Shown: positions 1 through 4,648, numbered from the stretch's first letter. The stretch: DNA of 5,561 nt from an uncultured Chloroflexota bacterium (GCA_903904765.1 CAIVEA010000280.1:1-5561); one strand, 5' to 3'. The notes: generated by a model not told the origin, from the sequence alone. Program-made: numbers and translations.

Positions 1-3
1 ACA

Positions 4-40
4 CCCTTCGCCCTGAGGGAGAAGGGCAGGGGATGAGGGT
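4..40. repeat. Dispersed C/G-rich hairpin repeat, copy 1
   Basis: A hairpin-forming core (4-26) pairs CCCTTC with GAAGGG and, inside it, CCCT with AGGG. A G-rich tail reading GGGGATGAGGGT follows at 29-40. The same unit recurs in the same orientation at 1258-1295 with two substitutions and one extra base. Its position downstream of a minus-strand gene end (rbsK), like copy 2 downstream of the STAS gene, suits a REP-like intergenic repeat that may also end or stabilise transcripts. It lacks the T-run of an intrinsic terminator on the minus strand. That it is a genome-wide family is inferred from only two copies here. Confidence 0.65.
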
Positions 41-48
41 TGTGCCGC
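36..48. repeat. 13-bp direct repeat of the rbsK 3' end (outer copy)
   Basis: AGGGTTGTGCCGC at 36-48 is identical to 185-197, which encodes the last residues of ribokinase (AAQP) plus part of its stop codon. The two copies enclose 136 bp that holds the palindrome and other C/G-rich sequence. It may mark an insertion or duplication at the gene end. A chance match is possible for a repeat of this length. Confidence 0.4.
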
Positions 49-75
49 AAAAAACCTACCCTTGAAAGCCCCCAA

Positions 76-101
76 CCCCTCAGCCATGCATGGCTGAGGG
101 G
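76..101. repeat. Perfect 26-bp palindrome
   Basis: The left arm CCCCTCAGCCATG (76-88) and right arm CATGGCTGAGGGG (89-101) are exact reverse complements with no spacer. In RNA the centre would open into a small loop on a very stable stem. It lies about 80 bp past the rbsK stop, so it could act as a 3' barrier or bidirectional terminator-like hairpin. No T-tract follows directly on either strand: the minus strand continues TTGGGGG. A repeat-element end or a protein-binding site is equally possible. Confidence 0.6.
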
Positions 102-182
102 AAAAAGGGGAGGAGATTCTGTGTTCAACATCCCTTATTTTGATACCCGATGGGGTACAAGACGGGATGAAGGGTTTCCGGT

Positions 183-1097
183 TTAGGGTTGTGCCGCCAT
201 CAGCGCCTCGACTTCGGCGCGGGTGGGCATGCTGGGCGCGGTGCCGGGACGGGTGACGCACAGCGCCGCCGTCGCGTTGGCGAACTTGATCGCTGCTTCG
301 AGGCTTTTCCCTTCGGCCAGTGCCACCGCGAGGCCGCCATTGAAGGCATCGCCCGCGCCAGTGGTATCCACCACGTTCACCTTGTAGGTGGGCATCTGGG
401 CGCTGCTGCCCTTGCGGACGTAACATGCCCCCGCCGCGCCCAGCGTGACGACGGCGGTCTGTTCTTCGGTGGTGAGCAGCGAACGTGCCGCCACACTAAC
501 TTCTGCGCCGGGCATGCCACTGAGGGCTTCCAGTTCGGTTTCGTTGGGGGTCAGGTAGTCCGCCAGCGCCACCACTTCGGCGGGCAGCGTGCCAGCCGGC
601 GCGGGGTTCAAAATCGTCCGCACGCCTTTTTCCTTCGCCACCTTCAGCGCATAGGCCACCATGTCGTAGTTGATCTCCAACTGCGTGATGAGCACATCGG
701 CGCTGGCGATGATGGCGGCGGCGGCATCCACATCGGCGGGTTGCATGTTCAGGTTGGAGCCGAGGACGACGACGATGCTGTTTTCGCCCGCATCATCCAC
801 CCAGATCGGCGCAACACCGGTGGCATGGTCGGGGTCGCGGATGACGAACTCGGTATGGATGCCTTCTTTCTTCCATGTGTTGATGGCCGCTTCCGCGAAC
901 ACATCCTCGCCCACGCGCCCGATAAACCATACTTCTGCGCCCAGTCGCGCCGCCGCCACCGCTTGGTTCGAGCCTTTGCCGCCCGGCCCGGTGACGAACT
1001 TGCGCCCGCCCACCGTCTCACCGGGGCGCGGCAGACGTTCCATGTAGGCGGTCAAATCCATATTGAAGCTGCCAACCACAACAATTTTGGGGGTCAT
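183..1097 (-). CDS. rbsK: Ribokinase (PfkB family)
   Basis: This 304-residue cytoplasmic sugar kinase has the normal length for ribokinase. It phosphorylates D-ribose with ATP to ribose 5-phosphate, feeding the pentose phosphate pathway and nucleotide synthesis. The N-terminal substrate motif GSFNMDL is at 9-15. PfkB signature 1, GPGGKGSNQA, is at 37-46, with the two glycines and asparagine that contact the sugar. NPAP is at 164-167 and NETE at 185-188. Signature 2, DTTGAGDAFNGG, is at 244-255, with D250 the expected catalytic base. The C-terminal VTRPGTAPSMP fits the monovalent-cation site. The ATG at 1097 is preceded by AAGGA nine bases upstream. It has its own -10 box, and no ribose transporter, RbsD or LacI-type regulator is adjacent, so it appears monocistronic. 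Another PfkB sugar or nucleoside kinase is possible, but the motifs favour ribokinase. Confidence 0.93.
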   Translation of the reverse strand: MTPKIVVVGSFNMDLTAYMERLPRPGETVGGRKFVTGPGGKGSNQAVAAARLGAEVWFIGRVGEDVFAEAAINTWKKEGIHTEFVIRDPDHATGVAPIWVDDAGENSIVVVLGSNLNMQPADVDAAAAIIASADVLITQLEINYDMVAYALKVAKEKGVRTILNPAPAGTLPAEVVALADYLTPNETELEALSGMPGAEVSVAARSLLTTEEQTAVVTLGAAGACYVRKGSSAQMPTYKVNVVDTTGAGDAFNGGLAVALAEGKSLEAAIKFANATAALCVTRPGTAPSMPTRAEVEALMAAQP

Positions 1098-1115
1098 GAT
1101 TTTGTGTCCTTAACA

Positions 1116-1139
1116 GCGCGAATTTTCGTTTGATCGCGC
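1116..1139. promoter_or_regulatory. Dyad over the predicted rbsK start point (candidate operator)
   Basis: GCGCGA (1116-1121) and TCGCGC (1134-1139) form an inverted repeat with a 12-base spacer. It begins directly downstream of the rbsK -10 box, so it covers the expected transcription start and early leader. That is where a repressor would block the promoter. No regulator gene is in the window. The arms are short and GC-rich, so chance cannot be excluded. Confidence 0.3.
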
Positions 1140-1145
1140 ATTATA
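1140..1145 (-). promoter_or_regulatory. rbsK -10 box TATAAT
   Basis: On the minus strand this reads TATAAT, a perfect sigma-70-type -10 hexamer in otherwise GC-rich sequence. It lies 42 bases before the rbsK ATG and predicts a leader of about 35 bases that contains the Shine-Dalgarno sequence. I see no good -35 hexamer at 16-18 bases upstream (the sequence there is GAGGGT-like). A regulator-assisted promoter is therefore possible. Confidence 0.5.
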
Positions 1146-1196
1146 ACGCTCTTTCGGGGTCTACCCTCACCCTAAATCCCTCAACCCTCATTGCGG

Positions 1197-1273
1197 GGGA
1201 CTTTAATTCTCTTGCTCCCTTTACCCTGAGGGCTGAGGGATTTTAATTGTCTCACTCCCCTTCGCTCTGAGGG
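1197..1273. repeat. Degenerate tandem repeat, 40-bp period
   Basis: Two imperfect units lie side by side. Unit one (1197-1232) begins GGGACTTTAATT and ends CCCTGAGGG. Unit two (1237-1273) begins GGGATTTTAATT and ends CTCTGAGGG. They share GGGA, TTTAATT, TCT, CTCCC and CTGAGGG blocks in the same order. The second unit runs into dispersed repeat copy 2, so this may be a partly duplicated, decayed repeat element. No coding signal is seen. Confidence 0.5.
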
Positions 1274-1295
1274 AGAAGGGGCGGGGGATGAGGGT
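1258..1295. repeat. Dispersed C/G-rich hairpin repeat, copy 2
   Basis: This copy has the same layout as 4-40: CCCTTC, a CTCTGAGGG inner stem, GAAGGGG, then a G-rich tail ending GGGGATGAGGGT. It stops two bases before the stop codon of the downstream STAS gene, so the STAS operon transcript would run directly into the hairpin. Both copies have the same orientation and they bracket rbsK. Confidence 0.65.
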
Positions 1296-1297
1296 GC

Positions 1298-1696
1298 CTA
1301 ACCAGCCGGAGGCCGCCGGATATTAAGCGGGTCTGTGTATTGCACTTCGGTGGGGCTGAAGAAGCCTTTCACCGCTTCATCAGCAGTCCAGAACACCTCA
1401 AAGACGCGATCAAATTTCGCCAACCGGATAATGTCCTGTGCGCTCTCCATTTTCGGCCACACTAGTTTGACATCCCCGCCCGCCTGCCGGGTGCGCTTGA
1501 GCGTGCTGACCAGAATTGCCATGCACGAGCTATCCATAAACGTGACATAGGTCAGATCTATGACGAGGCGCGATACGCCACCGGCAATTGTTTCGTAAAG
1601 TTGGTTACGAATGGATGCGATGTTATAGGTATCGGCACGATCATGGAGTTCTGCGACCACAATACGAATGTGGTGTTCGGTCAGCGTAATGTCCAT
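1298..1696 (-). CDS. STAS-domain protein, anti-sigma factor antagonist type (downstream paralog)
   Basis: This 132-residue soluble protein has a single STAS domain at about 3-112. In the SpoIIAA/RsbV family such proteins bind an anti-sigma or switch kinase, and serine phosphorylation turns them off. The RLVIDLTYVTFMDSSCMAIL segment (43-62) is the core strand plus phosphorylation loop. D55 and S57 match the conserved Asp and phospho-Ser positions, but the usual glycine after them is C58. LKRTRQAGG (66-74) and LVWPK (78-82) complete the fold. A short tail rich in Pro and Arg (113-132) is absent from the neighbour. The ATG has GGGAG five bases upstream. It lies 36 bases after the stop of a close paralog and is probably cotranscribed with it. 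No kinase, phosphatase or sigma gene is in the window, so its partner is unknown. Confidence 0.85.
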   Translation of the reverse strand: MDITLTEHHIRIVVAELHDRADTYNIASIRNQLYETIAGGVSRLVIDLTYVTFMDSSCMAILVSTLKRTRQAGGDVKLVWPKMESAQDIIRLAKFDRVFEVFWTADEAVKGFFSPTEVQYTDPLNIRRPPAG

Positions 1697-1732
1697 AGCA
1701 TCTCCCGTTAGCGATAGGTACGGCGAGAAGAG

Positions 1733-2071
1733 TTAGAAGCTGTTCACCGCTTCGTCAACGGTGTCGTAAATCTGAAAGACCGCATCGAACTTGGCGAGGC
1801 GGATAGTGCGCTGCAAATCTTCCAATTTCGGCCAGACCAGTTTCAGGTTGCCGCCAGCGGTGCGGGCGCGTTTCATCGAACTTACCATAATGGACATGCT
1901 CATGCTGTCCAGAAAGCTCACTTTGCTTAAATCCAGCACCAGCCGGTATCCCCCGCTGTCAATCAGGCTATAGACCTTTTCGCGCACTTCGGCGACGTTG
2001 AACGCATCAACACGGCCTTCCAATTGGATACTGATGACACGCAAGTAGTATTCGTTGGATTTGATCGCCAT
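1733..2071 (-). CDS. STAS-domain protein, anti-sigma factor antagonist type (upstream paralog, altered phosphosite)
   Basis: This 112-residue single-domain STAS protein is clearly homologous to the next gene. LKLVWPK, IRLAKFD, DEAV and KRAR/KRTR coincide at the same residue numbers. The switch loop is FLDSMSMSIM (53-62). D55 is kept, but the usual phospho-serine position 57 is Met, with serines at 56 and 58 on either side. It may therefore not be phosphorylated like classical antagonists, or may use a shifted serine. An ATG at 2128 would add 19 residues, but that start sits directly against the predicted -10 box. Starting at 2071 (MAIKSNEYY) puts D55 in register with the paralog and leaves about 50 bases of leader. 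The Shine-Dalgarno is weak (AGAAAG). First gene of the two-gene operon, divergent from ada. Confidence 0.83.
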   Translation of the reverse strand: MAIKSNEYYLRVISIQLEGRVDAFNVAEVREKVYSLIDSGGYRLVLDLSKVSFLDSMSMSIMVSSMKRARTAGGNLKLVWPKLEDLQRTIRLAKFDAVFQIYDTVDEAVNSF

Positions 2072-2128
2072 AACACACTTTCTATTGAGAGATTGCTGCG
2101 GCGCGAAATAGAGAATGTTCCTGTGCAT

Positions 2129-2134
2129 ATTATA
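2129..2134 (-). promoter_or_regulatory. STAS operon -10 box TATAAT
   Basis: The minus strand reads GGTTATAATATG here, with a perfect TATAAT. Transcription would start around 2121-2123, inside the codons of the longer possible STAS reading frame, which argues for the start at 2071. No convincing TTGACA lies 16-18 bases upstream. The rbsK promoter has a similar GTTATAAT context. The Ada operator lies 38 bases further upstream in the same gap. Confidence 0.5.
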
Positions 2135-2171
2135 ACCAAGTTACGGCGCTATGGGGCATCTGGTCATAACG

Positions 2172-2188
2172 AATTGGAGCGCAAGATT
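2172..2188 (+). promoter_or_regulatory. Ada operator (Ada box) upstream of ada
   Basis: AATTGGAGCGCAAGATT fits the Ada recognition pattern AAT-N6-GCAA exactly (AAT 2172-2174, GCAA 2181-2184). From memory, the E. coli ada operator reads AATTAAAGCGCAAGATT, so only two of 17 positions differ. It ends 39 bases before the ada ATG, just upstream of where a -35 element would sit. That is where methylated Ada binds to recruit RNA polymerase. The match and its position in front of an Ada-type gene make autoregulation likely. Confidence 0.75.
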
Positions 2189-2215
2189 CCGGTAGCCAGA
2201 TCGCTTCGCCGCCGT

Positions 2216-2221
2216 TAAGAT
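2216..2221 (+). promoter_or_regulatory. Candidate ada -10 box TAAGAT
   Basis: TAAGAT matches four of six bases of TATAAT. If used, transcription would begin at or very near the ATG at 2228, giving a leaderless or nearly leaderless mRNA. No clear Shine-Dalgarno lies before that ATG (the sequence is GATGACCTC), which fits. The spacing from the Ada box is also suitable for activation. Weak on its own and supported only by context. Confidence 0.35.
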
Positions 2222-2227
2222 GACCTC

Positions 2228-3280
2228 ATGAATACACAACACTTCTGGCAGGCTATCCTAGATCGTGACCCGCACTTTGATGGGGTTTTCGTGTATGGCG
2301 TTCGCAGCACGGGTATTTACTGCCGTCCCACCTGTCCGTCACGCCGCCCGCGCCCGGAAAATGTGGTGTTCTTCGAGGCGGCGGCGCAGGCACAAGCGGC
2401 TGGTTTTCGCCCCTGTCGGCGCTGTGCGCCCGATCAGCAGCATGCGCCGGATGCCGAGATCGCTCGCGCCGTCTGCACCCTGATCGAAACATCCGATGGG
2501 AAGCGGTTGACGCTGGATGAACTGGGCGAACGGCTACACCTCAGCCCATTTCATGTGCAGCGGGTGTTCAAGCGCGTGATGGGTGTATCTCCCGCGCAGA
2601 TGATGCGCCAGCGCCGCCGCGAACGCGCCAAGACCACGCTGCGTCAGCAGCCCAACATCAGCGCCGCCGCGTATGAGGCGGGTTTTGGTTCGAGCAGTCC
2701 GTTTTACAGCGAGTCACGGGCGCACTGGGGCATGACCCCCGCCGCGTATCAGCAGGGAGGGGCAGGCATGGAGATGTGTTTTACGGTGCGCGAATGCGCG
2801 TTGGGGCAGGTGCTGGTGGCGCGGACTGGTCGCGGCATCTGTGCGGTCACGCTGGGTGAGTCGGCGGCGGCGCTTGAAGTGGCGCTGCGGGTGGAATTTC
2901 CGGCGGCGGACATCCGGCAGGCGGACGAGGATGCGCTCCTGCGTGGTTGGTCGGATGTGCTGCACACGTATTTGGCGGGAGGCGCTCCGGCAGTGCTGAC
3001 GGCGCTGCCACTGGATATGCAGGGAACGGCGTTTCAGGCACGAATCTGGCAGGTGTTACGCGAGATTCCGGCTGGCGAGACCCGCACGTATGGCGAGATC
3101 GCCCGTCAGATCGGGCAGCCCACCGCCGCCCGCGCTGTTGCTCGCGCCTGTGCTACCAACCACATCGCGCTGCTCATTCCGTGCCATCGGGTGCTGCGCG
3201 AAGGCGGGGGACTCAGCGGCTACCGCTGGGGCGTGGATCGCAAGGCGGCGTTGCTCAAACGCGAACGCGAGGGCGCTTAG
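2228..3280 (+). CDS. ada: Bifunctional Ada: methylphosphotriester/O6-methylguanine-DNA methyltransferase and transcriptional activator
   Basis: This 350-residue protein has the standard full Ada layout. The N-terminal zinc domain (about 1-75) carries C32 and C36 in YCRPTC and C63 and C66 in RPCRRC. C32 matches E. coli C38, which takes methyl groups from phosphotriesters and turns Ada into an activator. An AraC-type helix-turn-helix domain spans about 78-175 (LTLDELGERLHLSPFHVQR at 95-112, then YEAGFGSSSPFY at 149-160). The C-terminal O6-alkylguanine methyltransferase (about 182-345) has GTAFQARIWQVLREIPAGE and the active-site PCHRV, with C319 accepting the methyl group from O6-methylguanine or O4-methylthymine. 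Each methyl transfer uses up its cysteine. All key residues are present. An Ada box lies upstream, so the gene is probably self-induced by methylating agents. Its stop overlaps that of the convergent Uma2 remnant. Confidence 0.96.
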   Translation: MNTQHFWQAILDRDPHFDGVFVYGVRSTGIYCRPTCPSRRPRPENVVFFEAAAQAQAAGFRPCRRCAPDQQHAPDAEIARAVCTLIETSDGKRLTLDELGERLHLSPFHVQRVFKRVMGVSPAQMMRQRRRERAKTTLRQQPNISAAAYEAGFGSSSPFYSESRAHWGMTPAAYQQGGAGMEMCFTVRECALGQVLVARTGRGICAVTLGESAAALEVALRVEFPAADIRQADEDALLRGWSDVLHTYLAGGAPAVLTALPLDMQGTAFQARIWQVLREIPAGETRTYGEIARQIGQPTAARAVARACATNHIALLIPCHRVLREGGGLSGYRWGVDRKAALLKREREGA

Positions 3281-3354
3281 TCGGGGAAAATGACGCTCAA
3301 CGGAAGGGTGAATCCGGGCAGCACGTCGCCGCCATCGAGGGTGCTATCGCGGTC
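3277..3354 (-). pseudogene. C-terminal remnant of a Uma2-family (DUF820) gene
   Basis: The minus strand here encodes DGGDVLPGFTLPLSVIF and a few more residues before a TAA stop. This strongly resembles the C-terminal end of Uma2-family proteins, which have a PD-(D/E)XK nuclease-like fold and commonly finish with a DVLPGF-L-P motif. The frame stays open further upstream (to about 3486), but what it encodes there does not look like Uma2. No nuclease core is present, so this is a scrap of about 25 residues. Its TAA (3277-3279) overlaps the TAG of ada (3278-3280), as expected if an intact gene once converged on ada. Upstream it runs into the outer 38-bp repeat, so the body of the gene was probably lost in the rearrangement there. 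Confidence 0.6.
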
Positions 3355-3446
3355 ACGCGGCTGGCTGACGATGCTGCCGTGATCGGTTTTTCGCGCAGAA
3401 CCATCCTGTAGTCTCCCAAACTCATGCTGTCGGGATGCTATGAGTA

Positions 3447-3484
3447 TATCACTCCAGCCCCACCCACGCGCCTTCGGGCAGCAT
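3447..3484. repeat. 38-bp perfect direct repeat, outer copy (displaced DUF1684 3' end)
   Basis: This is identical, base for base, to 3999-4036. On the minus strand it encodes MLPEGAWVGLE followed by a stop, the exact C-terminus of the DUF1684 protein, but here it is detached from that gene. It begins two bases after the stop codon of the DUF2442 gene. With the inner copy it brackets a 552-bp unit holding DUF4160 and DUF2442. Confidence 0.9.
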
Positions 3485-3486
3485 GG

Positions 3487-3747
3487 TCAGACTGTTTCGG
3501 CCTGTGGGTTTATCAAGCGAGGGGGGATACCTTTCATCATCTCATCCACATCCAACCCGTCATCTAGTTCAGGCCAATACACGCTGAGTTCATAACATTC
3601 CACATGGGCGCGTTGTTCGGCGGTGGCGTTCGCTAACCAAGGATGCCAGTCCAGCGGGTTGCCGATGATGCGCCCATCTGCGAGGCGCAGGATGACCATT
3701 TCGCCATCAAAGCGAACCTCAACCACTTGATTTAAGGATTGGTTCAT
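3487..3747 (-). CDS. DUF2442 domain protein
   Basis: This small acidic protein (86 residues from the chosen start) has the pattern of DUF2442: an N-terminal beta-rich half (VVEVRFDGEMVILRLADGR), then the P-L-W-P-L-ATAEQR block (33-49 or so) and the C-terminal VYWPELDDGLDVDEMMKG. The molecular function is unknown. The family often sits next to DUF4160, and such pairs have been suggested to be toxin-antitoxin-like, which this sequence does not prove. Two ATGs are adjacent (3750 and 3747). GGAGG lies two bases from the first and five from the second, so the second is preferred. It follows the DUF4160 stop by about 15 bases and is surely cotranscribed. Base composition is lower in G+C than the flanking genes. 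Its stop abuts the outer 38-bp repeat. Confidence 0.82.
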   Translation of the reverse strand: MNQSLNQVVEVRFDGEMVILRLADGRIIGNPLDWHPWLANATAEQRAHVECYELSVYWPELDDGLDVDEMMKGIPPRLINPQAETV

Positions 3748-3762
3748 CATGCCCTCCGCATT

Positions 3763-3990
3763 TCAATACAGTCTGTGCCACTCCGATAATAGAAAGTCGT
3801 AATTCTCACGGATAATGTTGAGAATCTTACTTTGCTCATTGGCGTTAAATCCCCCATTCCGTTCAAATTCAACTGACTCTAATAGCACTTTTGCCAGCTT
3901 GCCCTCGCGCCGAACATGAACATGCGGAGGTGGATGATCTGAACTGAACATGATGAATTGATAACCACCCACACGAAGAACTGTAGGCAT
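3763..3990 (-). CDS. DUF4160 domain protein
   Basis: This 75-residue protein has the hallmark DUF4160 N-terminus MPTVLRVGGYQFIMFSSDH, followed by PPHVHV (21-26) with two conserved histidines, and ends with an F-L-W-H helix (67-72). The biochemical role is unknown. Pairing with DUF2442 is recurrent, and a toxin-antitoxin-like module is one proposed reading. A longer frame starting at 4041 exists, but it overlaps the DUF1684 coding end and lacks family similarity, so the ATG at 3990 is chosen. The only Shine-Dalgarno-like sequence, GGAG, sits in the last codons of DUF1684 inside the 38-bp repeat, 13 bases upstream, suggesting translational coupling. By hand count 3781-3960 is about 43% G+C, far below DUF1684 next door, pointing to a foreign origin. 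Confidence 0.85.
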   Translation of the reverse strand: MPTVLRVGGYQFIMFSSDHPPPHVHVRREGKLAKVLLESVEFERNGGFNANEQSKILNIIRENYDFLLSEWHRLY

Positions 3991-3998
3991 TTTGATTG

Positions 3999-4036
3999 TA
4001 TCACTCCAGCCCCACCCACGCGCCTTCGGGCAGCAT
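3999..4036. repeat. 38-bp perfect direct repeat, inner copy (true DUF1684 3' end)
   Basis: This covers the last 11 codons and the stop of the DUF1684 gene plus two bases beyond. It is identical to 3447-3484 at an offset of 552 bases, and similarity ends abruptly at both edges. Full identity, including third codon positions, implies a recent duplication or a functional constraint on the sequence. It also holds the GGAG that precedes DUF4160. Confidence 0.9.
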
Positions 4037-4531
4037 CTCACCCGCCCGCAGCGCCACCGTCAGCCGATTTTCGGCGGGCGTAATCGGGCAACTCCAGCCG
4101 GGGCCGTAGGCGCAATACGGGTTGTAGGCGCGGTTGAAATCCACATGCAGCCGCCCGCCGCCTAGCTCATCCGGTTCGATGTAGCGCCCCGCCGGATAGG
4201 TTTCCGTTCCAGCCAGCGCGTCCACGAACGGCAGGAAATAGCCGTAGTCAGCCTCGTAGACCGTCAGCCGCGCCAATTCGTCGCCCACCATAAAGGTGAT
4301 CTCGCCCACGCGCTGATACTCGCGCACTGTGCCGGTGGTCGTCTGTACTGGAATCACCTTGATGTCCGAAAAGGGGTTCAGCGGCAAAATCAGGTCGAGC
4401 GCGGGGTTGTAGGGGAAGTAGCGCAGGGCGGTGAAGGCAGCCTGTTGCGCGGGCGTGAGGGGGGACTGGGCGTGGGTACGGAAGAACGCATCCTTCTGGC
4501 GGCGTTCGGTGGTGATCTGGGCTTCGTTCAT
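4001..4531 (-). CDS. DUF1684 domain protein
   Basis: This 176-residue protein has the full set of DUF1684 blocks: RQKDAFFRTHAQSPLTPAQ near the start, RYFPYNP (37-43), an A-L-V-YEADYGYFLPFVDALAG core, TYPAGRYIEP (111-120), DFNRAYNPYCAY (131-142) and CPITPAENRL (148-157). Length is typical of the compact form. The function of the family is unknown. No signal peptide or membrane segment is visible, so it is probably cytosolic. The ATG has GAGGAG eight bases upstream, so the start is secure. It probably leads an operon with DUF4160 and DUF2442 (10-base gap). The C-terminus is intact despite the cassette directly behind it, because the 38-bp repeat preserves the last codons. Confidence 0.9.
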   Translation of the reverse strand: MNEAQITTERRQKDAFFRTHAQSPLTPAQQAAFTALRYFPYNPALDLILPLNPFSDIKVIPVQTTTGTVREYQRVGEITFMVGDELARLTVYEADYGYFLPFVDALAGTETYPAGRYIEPDELGGGRLHVDFNRAYNPYCAYGPGWSCPITPAENRLTVALRAGEMLPEGAWVGLE

Positions 4532-4648
4532 CGGGGATTCTCCTCATCATCCGTGCATAGGAGTTGGATGGCGTTTCCCCTGCCGATCTTACGCGGCGGG
4601 AAAATGGCTTCAAATCTTTATGGGTCTTGAACGATCGTACTGGTTTTG

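Noticed and set aside
144..157. Small hairpin TACCC/GGGTA after rbsK as an intrinsic terminator
   Set aside because: It has only five pairs and no T-run follows on the minus strand.
189..1133. Long plus-strand reading frame (314 codons) opposite rbsK
   Set aside because: It is antisense to a clear ribokinase. The translation is rich in Arg, His and Gly with no domain, as expected for a shadow of a GC-rich gene.
2069..2128. Longer STAS start at 2128 adding 19 residues
   Set aside because: Its ATG abuts a perfect TATAAT, and the extra residues have no STAS counterpart. The later ATG aligns the paralogs residue for residue.
2947..3411. Plus-strand frame inside and beyond ada
   Set aside because: It overlaps the ada methyltransferase domain in another frame and shows no protein-like pattern.
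3447..4036. CRISPR array or integron cassette reading of the 38-bp repeats
   Set aside because: There are only two copies, 552 bases apart, with protein genes between them. The repeat is coding sequence of DUF1684, and no attC-like fold, cas gene or integrase is visible.
3988..4041. Longer DUF4160 start at 4041
   Set aside because: The added residues are the DUF1684 3' end read in another frame, and MPTVLRVGGY is the typical family N-terminus.
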